Shown here: one piece after another, positions 41,881-45,040 of the stretch
How positions within the stretch are numbered: position 1 is the first letter of the stretch
How the letters are laid out: each line of letters begins with the position of its first letter
The notes under the pieces: model-generated
What the model was told of the DNA's origin: nothing
Databases searched by the model: none
The model's input: the letters and a program-made list of their open reading frames with translations, nothing else
Position numbers and translations under genes: made by a program
From: Glandiceps talaboti
Lineage: Eukaryota > Hemichordata > Enteropneusta > Spengelidae
Reading direction: 5' to 3'
Assembly (NCBI RefSeq): GCF_964340395.1
Contig: NC_135564.1
Coordinates: forward strand, 797,501-861,500
DNA: 64,000 nt

Positions 41881-42493
41881 ACGCACACACACACACACGC
41901 AACACACACACGCACACACACACACACACAACACACACACACTCACTCAACATACACGCGCACACACGCGCACACACACAACATACACGTGTGCACACAC
42001 ACACAGTTTTGATTGTTCATTTTTGGAATCAAACACTGGTCATGTTGCGATATTAGGTTTGTATAATTAAAACATGTTTATCTCTAAAATGACTGTTATG
42101 GTCATTCACTTTGCAGCAGCTTGATCAGTTTTCACTGTAGGTCACCTGATCACCAAGATATGTTCAGTAGTTGTTTACACTGATTTGCCATTTATTCATA
42201 GTTATCTCACCACCACCACCACCACCACCACAAATCTTTGGTCATAAAAGTATATAGTTTGTGTCAGTAGATTTACATAAATGGAACTTTTGTGAAAACC
42301 TTGATAACATGGGAATTTGTGGAATAAATATTTGTAAAAAGTAAGACGTTTACAAATCTGCAGGTGTTTTGTGATAAAGACAATTTATATGTCATTTTCT
42401 TTGTAATTTCAGATGAAACTTTTGAATTTGTATATCAAGCGATCGCAGGCTGAGAAACAGACATCCGATAGTAAACAAGATAATGGTGTCTGA
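9997..42493 (+). CDS. CLASP: CLIP-associating protein (CLASP1/2 ortholog), 3' portion, 29 exons
   Basis: CLASP is a microtubule plus-end tracking protein that promotes rescue and suppresses catastrophe at the cell cortex, Golgi and kinetochores. Splicing the 29 exons listed separately gives one open frame of 1235 residues and a stop at 42491-42493. In visible numbering there is a linker (1-50), TOG2 (about 50-300), a basic Ser/Arg-rich region with S-R-I-P at 457-460 (EB1-binding SxIP type), TOG3 (about 563-785), a Ser-rich linker (790-960) and the C-terminal HEAT-like CLIP-interacting domain (about 1000-1220). Signature stretches shared with vertebrate CLASPs include DLRSQVVREACITL, IPRSQGCSRETSPNR, WSERKEGLLGLQN, DFVNSSETRLAVSRII, DGATKLLHNHL and GSKMKLLNLYIKR. 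The first visible exon begins in phase 1, so the start codon and TOG1 lie upstream of the window. Human CLASP1 has about 1540 residues, so about four fifths is present. Only one CLASP gene is visible. The identification is secure; exon edges are by eye, without transcripts. Confidence 0.96.
10161..10306. repeat. Dispersed intronic repeat, two tandem copies
   Basis: Two copies carry ATGGTAAAAAGTATAGAAAT and end AATTTTACCAGATTTCCC, so the core starts TGGTAAAA and ends TTTTACCA. Related sequence recurs in other CLASP introns at about 27541-27655 and 36230-36295. Confidence 0.7.
10527..10655. repeat. Imperfect ~62-bp tandem duplication
   Basis: GGAATACTGTACCTTATACC plus CACAGTACATGAAA and GTACAGATACATTGGGATGG occurs twice in succession. 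A short minus-strand open frame runs across it, without recognisable product. Confidence 0.8.
12313..12354 (+). CDS. Candidate CLASP cassette exon a (42 nt)
   Basis: An AG acceptor after a C/T-rich tract and a GTGAGA donor bracket 42 bases that keep phase 0 between visible exons 1 and 2. The translation is RIKAKVKAVGCFLQ. It shares KxKVKAVxxF with the candidate at 13146-13199, suggesting a duplicated alternative exon. I do not know a vertebrate counterpart, so it is inferred only from splice sites and internal similarity. Confidence 0.35.
13146..13199 (+). CDS. Candidate CLASP cassette exon b (54 nt)
   Basis: Acceptor TTTACACAG and donor GTGAGA bracket 54 bases in phase 0, translating to WSSVRWKPKVKAVNAFTE. 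The second half aligns with the candidate at 12313-12354 (K-x-K-V-K-A-V-x-x-F). It lies in the same intron and could be mutually exclusive with that exon. Confidence 0.35.
14020..14119 (+). CDS. CLASP: CLASP visible exon 2 (Ser/Arg-rich linker)
   Basis: It encodes a Ser/Thr/Arg-rich stretch beginning ISSASRVAKSRTNTG, similar to the SASRVSAKRT linker of vertebrate CLASPs. It enters in phase 0 and leaves one base over, with a GTAAGT donor. A long CA/TACA microsatellite lies about 160 bases downstream. Confidence 0.88.
14269..14746. repeat. Poly-C then CA/TACA compound microsatellite
   Basis: A run of about twelve C is followed by nearly 470 bases of alternating CA and TACA tracts, with TAATACA interruptions. 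It fills most of the intron between visible exons 2 and 3. The three long minus-strand open frames here are repeat artefacts. Confidence 0.97.
14828..14883 (+). CDS. CLASP: CLASP visible exon 3 (start of TOG2)
   Basis: It encodes SGVDEDAFARMFEDVPDTP (the first Ser codon is split), matching the vertebrate GAVDEEDFIKAFEDVP segment that opens TOG2. It ends in phase 0 at CCT|GTAAGT. The donor and its first 37 intron bases are then repeated in tandem, as described for 14881-15197. Confidence 0.95.
14881..15197. repeat. 37-bp tandem array that repeats the splice donor
   Basis: Eight 37-base units and a partial ninth start exactly at the last codon of visible exon 3. Each begins CCTGTAAGTATAGCTCAGAT. 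Every unit carries a consensus 5' splice site (GTAAGTAT), so nine potential donors sit in a row 37 bases apart. Confidence 0.95.
15380..15472 (+). CDS. CLASP: CLASP visible exon 4 (TOG2)
   Basis: It has 31 codons in phase 0, beginning IYNAKGLEDDFMKVKETL and ending NPWEARVTA. The tryptophan in NPWEAR matches the DWDQR intra-HEAT loop of vertebrate TOG2. Acceptor CATTTTAG, donor GTAAGT. Confidence 0.95.
15473..15915 (+). other. CLASP: CLASP intron, nothing notable
   Basis: This is ordinary AT-rich intron sequence. I see no repeat, RNA or exon candidate. A minus-strand open frame overlapping exon 4 is a shadow. Confidence 0.7.
15916..16061 (+). CDS. CLASP: CLASP visible exon 5 (TOG2)
   Basis: It encodes LKKVRSLVIAGAKTYDGF through DLRSQVVREACITL plus two bases of a split Ser codon. 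This is the most conserved part of TOG2, with HEAT repeat helices matching the vertebrate KKIRSLLLAGA and DLRSQVVREACITLG blocks. Acceptor GTTTACAG, donor GTAAGT. Confidence 0.97.
16440..16695. repeat. Degenerate ~50-bp intronic minisatellite
   Basis: The words ATCACCAT, ATTGAGGG or CTTGAGGGG, and GGGCCAAAA recur about every 50 bases, five or so times, with heavy divergence. Confidence 0.6.
16775..16910 (+). CDS. CLASP: CLASP visible exon 6 (TOG2)
   Basis: It encodes YLSTVMGRQFDHTAEYVL and LIPNSAKIMSSSGIVC, ending in LIIIR. The vertebrate counterpart is HLSSVLGNKFDHGAE...LIPNSAKIMATSGVVA. It ends in phase 0 with a GTAAGT donor. Confidence 0.97.
17380..17515 (+). mobile_element. Possible non-LTR retrotransposon 3' tail
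   Basis: The stretch ends GTTGCAATAAAGTTATTATT followed by more ATT units, the usual look of a decayed LINE-type 3' end with a trinucleotide tail. No reverse transcriptase is recognisable upstream. Confidence 0.35.
17672..17742 (+). CDS. CLASP: CLASP visible exon 7 (TOG2)
   Basis: It encodes HTHSPRLLPGICSYMNSKSV and then AIR plus a split Lys codon, matching HTHIPRLIPVITSNCTSKSVAVRRR of vertebrate CLASP. Acceptor TTTTCAG, donor GTAAGT. Confidence 0.96.
18015..18100 (+). mobile_element. Possible retroelement 3' end with AAAACGTCGG motif
   Basis: GGATCAAAACGTCGGAAGTT is followed by TTTCATTAATAAAACCCATT and TTGTAACCCAGTCC. Such AAACGTCGG-plus-AATAAAACCC ends are typical of decayed retroelements (LINE or Penelope-like) in marine invertebrates. 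The assignment is from memory of the pattern and no coding part remains. Confidence 0.35.
18263..18396 (+). promoter_or_regulatory. Cluster of six ATTGG (reverse CCAAT) elements
   Basis: ATTGG occurs at 18263, 18293, 18310, 18326, 18362 and 18392, mostly as TGATTGGCT, the reverse of the NF-Y box. It lies just upstream of visible exon 8. It may be a decayed ~32-bp repeat or a regulatory cluster. Confidence 0.3.
18448..18585 (+). CDS. CLASP: CLASP visible exon 8 (TOG2)
   Basis: It encodes KQTCQFIWIILINWETHYLE, then KHIGALEEAVRKGIEDADSE and ARSYAR plus a split Lys codon. It corresponds to the vertebrate LERHISVLAETIKKGIHDADSEAR segment. Acceptor TCTCCGCAG follows a pyrimidine tract; donor GTAAGT. 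Confidence 0.96.
18586..19064 (+). other. CLASP: CLASP intron, nothing notable
   Basis: I see ordinary intron sequence only. The minus-strand open frames here lack any recognisable product. Confidence 0.65.
19065..19244 (+). CDS. CLASP: CLASP visible exon 9 (end of TOG2, start of Ser-rich region)
   Basis: It encodes AFWAFADHFKQQAERLLNSF, the last TOG2 helix, then a Ser-rich tail ending TRSRASSSSSQESVG. The vertebrate counterparts are YWGFHSHFSREAEHLYHTLE and SDRSSSSSQESLN. Acceptor TTTCTTTCAG, donor GTAGGT. Confidence 0.96.
19493..19554 (+). CDS. CLASP: CLASP visible exon 10 (basic Ser-rich region)
   Basis: It encodes PKTGGARRSLVPSNKSDTQT between two split codons. Acceptor CTATTTCAG, donor GTAAGG. 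The region is low-complexity and basic, as expected for the microtubule-lattice-binding part between TOG2 and TOG3. Confidence 0.88.
19625..20020. repeat. Degenerate ~34-bp minisatellite
   Basis: The unit AGAATTCCATCAAATCTAGA with ATCCCAGTAATCGT is repeated around ten times with substitutions and gaps, in the intron between visible exons 10 and 11. The rest of that intron (to 20862) shows nothing else. Confidence 0.85.
20863..21006 (+). CDS. CLASP: CLASP visible exon 11 (Ser/Arg-rich region)
   Basis: It encodes DSGYRLGPRSNSDINTSAAA and then RAKSRYGPSSS..., ending TSRENI. The SNSDINTSAAARAKSR stretch matches vertebrate RSRSDIDVNAAASAKSK. Phases 1 in and 1 out. Donor GTAACT is weaker than its neighbours. 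Confidence 0.94.
21170..21528. repeat. Large inverted repeat (fold-back element)
   Basis: The left arm (about 21170-21310) and right arm (about 21379-21528) are imperfect reverse complements of about 140 bases. Shared words include CAACATTGACAAAGTCTGTG and GGTATTTATTTTGGATTTTT, and both arms end in CCATATG-type sequence. The spacer is about 70 bases. No transposase is present, so a MITE-like or fold-back element is possible. Confidence 0.8.
21718..22796. repeat. 51-bp satellite, about 21 units
   Basis: The monomer core is AATTCTAGTACTACAAAACT then GATGATGTAGGCACTTGTTG and ATGTAATATAT. Copies differ by substitutions and by small deletions next to TAATAT. Two copies share a GTAGGC duplication (near 21909 and 22426), which marks a block copied within the array. 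Confidence 0.95.
22800..24640 (+). other. CLASP: CLASP intron, unassigned part
   Basis: It contains repeated CATGGT/CCCC phrases around 23460-23800 (GTTTCATGGTTCCCC-like) that look like a decayed repeat, and a pyrimidine-rich stretch before 24160. No convincing exon is seen. Three short open frames on the plus strand have no recognisable product. Confidence 0.55.
24651..25220. repeat. Four 62-bp direct repeats with inverted partners
   Basis: ATACTACCAAACCAGAGTGA recurs four times between 24651 and 24836. Its reverse complement (TCACTCTGGTTTGGTAGTAT) and two variants with ATTCTGATTTGG recur at about 25098-25220 in a separate ~62-bp direct repeat. The two clusters could pair as a fold-back. 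Confidence 0.8.
25345..25465. repeat. TACA microsatellite
   Basis: About 30 TACA units with a few TATA interruptions, 380 bases before visible exon 12. Open frames across it are artefacts. Confidence 0.95.
25848..25952 (+). CDS. CLASP: CLASP visible exon 12 (Ser/Arg-rich region)
   Basis: It encodes GVSVTSPSKLVHRATEEGSR then LPTPRKGRLGVSQSQ. The last part parallels the vertebrate GRSRAKVVSQSQ. It is 105 bases long, phase 1 in and out, so it could be skipped without a frameshift. Acceptor TTTTCTCAG, donor GTAAGT. Confidence 0.9.
25953..26406 (+). other. CLASP: CLASP intron, nothing notable
   Basis: Ordinary AT-rich intron. One inverted phrase, CTAGGGAGTTTGGG then GACTCCCTAG around 26267-26298, could form a small hairpin. 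Confidence 0.6.
26407..26562 (+). CDS. CLASP: CLASP visible exon 13 (SxIP EB1-binding motif)
   Basis: It encodes GSRSNSRSGSPTRYLLGTYS, then a basic segment with RKSRIPRSQGCSRETSPNRL. S-R-I-P (visible residues 457-460) in a basic, Ser/Pro context is the SxIP motif through which CLASPs bind EB1; the vertebrate equivalent is KRSKIPRSQGCSRETSPNR. The neighbouring Ser residues correspond to the region regulated by CDK1/GSK3 in vertebrates. The second vertebrate SRIP copy was not found here. Phase 1 in and out. Confidence 0.96.
26591..26960. repeat. 30-bp minisatellite, about 12 units
   Basis: The unit ACATGGAATGACAACTTTTT plus ATACCATATC repeats at exactly 30 bases (26651, 26681, 26711, 26741), then with small gaps. 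Since 30 is a multiple of three, two frames stay open as repetitive peptides. These are not genes. Confidence 0.93.
27134..27390 (+). CDS. CLASP: CLASP visible exon 14 (linker before TOG3)
   Basis: It encodes an 85-residue linker. The GKDAEIALAAALTQRPSRKR segment parallels the vertebrate TDLEAAVADALL...KKPVRRRYE. The SAYSDDESDASSVCSIGSYG segment parallels MYSDDDANSDASSVCSERSYGS. It ends in phase 0 with a GTAGGG donor. Confidence 0.96.
27541..27655. repeat. Dispersed intronic repeat, second location
   Basis: ATGGTACAAAGTATGGAAAT, CTATGCA and a second ATGGTACAAGGTAAAGAAAT resemble the pair at 10161-10306, including the ACCAACCAAAATTATGG junction. Confidence 0.65.
27802..27908 (+). CDS. CLASP: CLASP visible exon 15 (start of TOG3)
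   Basis: It encodes DVADILNKMGSAAWSERKEG then LLGLQNVLRSSTRML and a split Ser codon. This is the first HEAT repeat of TOG3, with the invariant WSERKEGLLGLQN block. Acceptor GCTTTGTAG, donor GTAATA. A TG/TATG microsatellite starts about 30 bases into the following intron. Confidence 0.97.
27938..28085. repeat. TG / TATG microsatellite
   Basis: TG runs and about 17 TATG units fill half of the intron between visible exons 15 and 16. Overlapping open frames are artefacts. Confidence 0.95.
28219..28282 (+). CDS. CLASP: CLASP visible exon 16 (TOG3)
   Basis: It encodes RQELKRCTEIFTRMFADPHG K after a split Ser codon, matching vertebrate ELKRLCEIFTRMFADPHSK. Acceptor TTTAACAG, donor GTATGT. Confidence 0.97.
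28355..28505. repeat. Imperfect ~47-bp repeat, three to four units
   Basis: GTGGATCAGAATACACCTTT, then AAATGAACAGC, recurs with decreasing similarity in the intron before visible exon 17. Confidence 0.75.
28678..28872. repeat. 31-bp minisatellite, about six units
   Basis: The unit TTTACATACCCATAGATTAC plus CCACAATGCCC repeats at 31-base spacing and stops 40 bases before visible exon 17. Confidence 0.93.
28913..29076 (+). CDS. CLASP: CLASP visible exon 17 (TOG3)
   Basis: It encodes VFSLFLETLCDFVAIHKMDL then IDWMYILLTRLLLKMGMDLL and GSVLAKVEKALDVV. The vertebrate match is VFSMFLETLVDFIIIHKDDLQDWLFVLLTQLLKKMGADLLGSVQAKVQKALDVTR. Acceptor TCTATTCCAG, donor GTAAGT. Confidence 0.98.
29077..29573 (+). 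other. CLASP: CLASP intron with ATATTTT-rich stretch
   Basis: Around 29340-29440 there are repeated TATATTTTGA/ATATTTTCAA words, a low-complexity AT tract. Nothing else is seen. Confidence 0.6.
29574..29652 (+). CDS. CLASP: CLASP visible exon 18 (TOG3)
   Basis: It encodes ECFPFDSQFNILTRFIVDQT then QTPNVK, matching SFPFDQQFNILMRFIVDQTQTPNLK. Acceptor TTTTTTACAG, donor GTCAGT. Confidence 0.98.
29653..30207 (+). other. CLASP: CLASP intron, nothing notable
   Basis: Ordinary intron sequence, with no repeat or RNA gene recognised. Confidence 0.6.
30208..30351 (+). CDS. CLASP: CLASP visible exon 19 (TOG3)
   Basis: It has 48 codons in phase 0, including MDPSDFVNSSETRLAVSRII and SWTREAKSLDIRK. The vertebrate match is MDPTDFVNSSETRLAVSRIITWTTEPKSSDVRK. 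Acceptor CTCTAACAG, donor GTCAGT. Confidence 0.98.
30663..30749 (+). CDS. CLASP: CLASP visible exon 20 (end of TOG3)
   Basis: It has 29 codons: ASQMVLIGMFELNTPEFSMM then LSVLPKAFQ, matching AAQIVLISLFELNTPEFTMLLGALPKTFQ. Phase 0 in and out. A 28-bp minisatellite starts about 35 bases after the donor. Confidence 0.98.
30785..31314. repeat. 28-bp C-rich minisatellite
   Basis: GACCCCTCACACCCCATGGA plus TTTCACCC repeats about ten times with little change to about 31060, then decays to 31300 and ends in a poly-C run. As 28 is not a multiple of three, all three plus frames stay open for over 100 codons each. They are artefacts of the repeat, not coding. Confidence 0.93.
31315..32846 (+). other. 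CLASP: CLASP intron remainder before visible exon 21
   Basis: It shows two AGAGGGCGC words (31612, 31894), common in degraded SINE-like repeats, an ATATAT stretch and a short TC tract near 32370-32460. No exon candidate is seen. Confidence 0.55.
32847..32903 (+). CDS. CLASP: CLASP visible exon 21
   Basis: It encodes DGATKLLHNHLRNTSNENE, matching vertebrate DGATKLLHNHLKNSSN. At 57 bases in phase 0 it is skippable in frame. Acceptor TCGTCACCAG, donor GTGAGA. Confidence 0.96.
33226..34035. repeat. 151-bp tandem repeat, about five units
   Basis: The unit contains CCATAACTCAGACATGCTTG, ATTCAAAGTTGG, TATGACATACATGTGCATAT and CAATATGGCTGCCTGGCAGC. Units start every 151 bases. The first copy is most diverged and is preceded by a CCATCCGT tract. 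A 151-base period gives the same 96-codon open frame shifted by one base in each unit, so these frames are artefacts. The sequence resembles an abundant interspersed family. Confidence 0.9.
34667..35167 (+). CDS. CLASP: CLASP visible exon 22 (Ser-rich linker with coding repeat)
   Basis: This is the largest exon, with 167 codons in phase 0. It begins NVPPRPRNTPSRSYQSRPYM and contains DMQNMNSEEIYNSLRKTTAE, matching the vertebrate DTENLNSEEIYSSLRGVTEA block. A perfect-period coding repeat at 35027-35107 gives HDTSFTPSR or HDTSFSPSR three times, then HETS. The end reads SQYYNPSNYSDN before a GTTAGT donor, parallel to vertebrate DYNPYPYSD. Probably a disordered, phosphorylatable linker. Confidence 0.95.
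36230..36295. repeat. Dispersed intronic repeat, third location
   Basis: GGTATTTTACCAGTGTTCCC AACCCAAATTATGG, then TAAAGATATTGGAATCTATA CAAATTTATCA, resembles the copies at 10161 and 27541. Confidence 0.6.
36408..36718. repeat. 22-bp minisatellite with 17-bp variant
   Basis: CTCCATAGGATGGTTTCTCA AC repeats about 13 times. A variant CTGGCCATCCTGCCATAGGA TGGCTT is interleaved three times, and CCATCC/GGATGG in it is self-complementary. A minus-strand open frame across it is an artefact. Confidence 0.92.
38199..38301 (+). CDS. CLASP: CLASP visible exon 23
   Basis: It encodes QVSLLHSQAVNNSFNRSALA then EATFDDNIDEPFDR, matching vertebrate NTYDKTALKEAVFDDDMEQLRD. The acceptor is a NAGNAG type (ACAGCAG), so the first Gln may be included (start 38199) or omitted (start 38202). 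Donor GTGAGT. Confidence 0.93.
38302..38883 (+). other. CLASP: CLASP intron, nothing notable
   Basis: Ordinary AT-rich intron. The open frame that runs out of visible exon 23 into it is a read-through artefact. Confidence 0.6.
38884..38938 (+). CDS. CLASP: CLASP visible exon 24 (start of C-terminal domain)
   Basis: It encodes DQQDILADIIRELSNHNE plus a split Arg codon, matching DHSDLVADLLKELSNHNER. Acceptor CTGTTTACAG, donor GTAAAT. Confidence 0.96.
39245..39440. repeat. GT microsatellite cluster
   Basis: Short GT runs, a TTTA run (39352-39373) and a GT run of about 33 units (39374-39440) lie in the intron before visible exon 25. Confidence 0.93.
39618..39873 (+). CDS. CLASP: CLASP visible exon 25 (C-terminal HEAT-like domain)
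   Basis: It encodes 85 residues including EERVSALQQLMKIAREDITA, IIRALALRTLRELIKNQPDR and YAELTILKVLEAHKDTQKD. The vertebrate match is ERKGALLELLKITRED, IRALALRVLREILRNQPARF and YAELTIMKTLEAHKDSHKE. Acceptor AATCTTCAG, donor GTAAGA. Confidence 0.98.
40341..40478 (+). CDS. CLASP: CLASP visible exon 26 (C-terminal domain)
   Basis: It has 46 codons: VLRAAEETTATLANSIPPET then CVRVLCPLIQTADFPVNLGA and IKMLTK. The vertebrate match is VVRAAEEAASTLASSIHPEQCIKVLCPIIQTADYPINLAAIKMQTK. Phase 0 in and out. Confidence 0.98.
40791..40859 (+). CDS. CLASP: CLASP visible exon 27 (C-terminal domain)
   Basis: It encodes VVELFPKAEMHDMLPEIIPG LLK, matching VVERIAKESLLQLLVDIIPGLLQ. It is 69 bases in phase 0. Acceptor CCCCCTAG, donor GTAAGA. 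Confidence 0.96.
41477..41593 (+). CDS. CLASP: CLASP visible exon 28 (C-terminal domain)
   Basis: It encodes GYDHPDSSVRKGSVFCLVAI then HGVIGDDLKEHLGDLSGSK, matching GYDNTESSVRKASVFCLVAIYSVIGEDLKPHLAQLTGSK. Acceptor GTGTCCAG, donor GTGAGT. Confidence 0.98.
41845..42005. repeat. CA/CG microsatellite
   Basis: CA runs interrupted by CG and AACA steps fill part of the last CLASP intron. A short CAC run lies at 42211-42231. Confidence 0.93.
42413..42493 (+). CDS. CLASP: CLASP visible exon 29 (terminal coding exon)
   Basis: It encodes MKLLNLYIKRSQAEKQTSDS KQDNGV and then TGA. Vertebrate CLASPs end MKLLNLYIKRAQ followed by a short polar tail. Acceptor TAATTTCAG. Confidence 0.98.
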   Translation: MKLLNLYIKRSQAEKQTSDSKQDNGV

Positions 42494-44640
42494 AAATGTG
42501 ACTGTGTACTTACCCCAAGCTAGAATTGGCCTCCTGATTGTCAGACTTTGAAACCCGTAGGGTGCTATAAAAAGTCTTGTTTTGGTTGGTTCAGATTCTT
42601 ATCTGCAGTGGACCTCGTATCATACATTTGGCTGTCTCATATAATTGAGACAAAGACACTTGTTGTAAGGACGTTGAATTTGTTGAGCGATATAACCTAA
42701 TCTGCTACATATATTTGTATATGCAAATCTGAATTCAATGTTACCCAAATCATGGATGGTGTTGTAGTAAAATCAAATATGTTATCTTTGTCACAGTATA
42801 TTTTCAACCAATCAAATATGTTACAAATTGTATTTCAAGATGTAACAGTGTCATTTGGCCATCAGAATTGTACGTTGTAGTCTGAAAAGTCATGATGTGA
42901 ATACATCTTGCAAGTAAACAGTGCCCTCTATTTTGGTCTGACTTGTTAGCATTTTATTGGTTATTACTGATCATGTGACTATCACATGATGGTCCACTAC
43001 AGGTAAGATGTTTATAGAGAGCTTTCATATCTATCAACCCTATCAAAAGCAATGGTGCTCCTTTCATCAAGCCCTATCTATGTTAGTGGCTAAATATCAG
43101 CAAGTTGATTTACATATCAGTCTAAATATAGAAATGATGTCATGGAAGTGCAACAATGTAGCCATGCAGTAAATCAGTCTCTTTTAAACTGCCACTTATC
43201 AACTGAAACTGTAGTTTGCAGTATATCTCAAGAAACATCATTTGTCAGTTCAAAGTATTCTTACAAAATGTTGAGTGACTAGCAGAACCATGTTTTTTTG
43301 TCTTGCAAGTCCCCAAACAGTATTTTATGTGGGAAATGTATATATACTGACGTAGTCTAAGGAAAAGTACTGGATTTGTATACTTGTACTAGTTCTAATA
43401 TTTTGCATTTTTAGCACCGATACATCACTCGGACAGACACCTTCTAACTTGTCAATGCACAGTATTTGGTCCTTTTTCCCATGTGTTTTATTATTATATA
43501 TACAACCTGTACAAATATTTTCAGTATTTTCGTTCTTTTAGTTTCATTTTGTTCCAGTGATTTAGGTATACATTTACAGTATAAAAATATGTATTTTGCC
43601 CATGGTTTGCCAATCATTTCATGCACACTGTCTGCTTACAAATCTGTCTTTTTGTTGAAGGAGTTGTTAGCCCTTTGAGTAAGATTGTATTCATAGTGTT
43701 AAGTGGTCTTTGAATATGATTTTGTTCATGGAGCTAAGGGTGTTTATGTTCCCTTGTTTGCCATAGAGTGTGCTATCCTTGAAATTTACATACATGTCAG
43801 GTGATTGTATGTGATATGACAGGCTTGAACAGCTGACAAATTACTAGCTGCAGTTCATATCTGCGGAGTATGCACTTTACAAAAGAAACAGGAAACATAC
43901 TAATTAGCCCCTCTATGGCAGAAACATGAAACATCCTATCAAGCTCCCTCTGTGATAAAATAAGACATGTTTGAAAGTGACAGTCAAGGGAAGAAATCCA
44001 TCAAAAAAATTACAAAATCATTTTATTTCTACCATCAGATAATTGTAATTTTTAGAGTTGCTTATTACTTTTAATCAACAGCATATTTTCTGTCACGTAA
44101 CCATGTTATATTTTCTTTTTGAAGGTATGCTTTGTAAAAAGCCAGCATTGAGTTGAACCCCTTCCCAAATGTATTCAAAAGTCTATTTATGCCCTCTATA
44201 GTACGGTTTATTTTGTGATTCTAAGTAATCACATCTTGTTGCATATAGTAAGAAAGATTACAAATTTGTAGTTTACGGAAGTTATCGACTGCCATAAAAT
44301 TTTTACATCAATGACATTTTTTTAGTGGACACACTTTTCCAATGTCTTCTGTATAATATGATGTAATATGCAAGGGAAGGTAAACTTGGGTAGGGATGGA
44401 AAGTGTTGGCATTGTAAATGAAAATCCATGTAATTTTTTTTTTTGGCTTGTATGTATGGTACTTTTTATGATGCTTGTAGTTTTATGCTAAAAACAGTTT
44501 CTGTGCAGAAATTTGACATGCAGGTTTCTTTATTTTTAATTCCATTTATTGTAAGGATGTCATTTTGTCAGGCTTATTAAAACAAGGATGTATTTACAAT
44601 TTGTGGGCTATTTTGTCACTAGTATATACATAGTACTTTG
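42494..44640 (+). other. CLASP: Probable CLASP 3' UTR
   Basis: Nothing coding is visible after the CLASP stop. An ATTAAA variant poly(A) signal at 44576-44581 is a reasonable end of the transcript. I saw no canonical AATAAA earlier that stands out. The exact 3' end needs transcript data. Confidence 0.4.
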
Positions 44641-44697
44641 ATAGTCTGTGTTTGTGTGCATGTACTTATGACTTTTCATGATTGGGTAAATGTGTAC

Positions 44698-44870
44698 ATC
44701 AGTGCATGCATATGTGTGTGTGTTTGTATGTATGTATGTATGTGTGTGTGTGTATGTATGTATGTATGTACGTACGTACGTATGTACGTGTATGTATGTA
44801 TGTGTGTGTATGTATGTATGTATGGATGGATGTGTGTATGTATGTATGTGTGTGTGTGTGTATGTATGTA

Positions 44871-44901
<31 letters not shown>

Positions 44902-45040
44902 AGGAGTATGTATGTATGTATGTATGTATGTATGCAGGCCTATGTATGTGTGGATGGGTGAGTAAATATGTATATGCATATGTGTGTGTATATATATGTA
45001 TGTATTTATTATGTGTGCAGATGTGTGTGTGTGAATACAT
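44698..45040. repeat. TG / TATG / TACG compound microsatellite
   Basis: Mixed TATG, TG and TACG tracts lie just beyond the probable CLASP 3' end. Several open frames on both strands are artefacts. Confidence 0.93.
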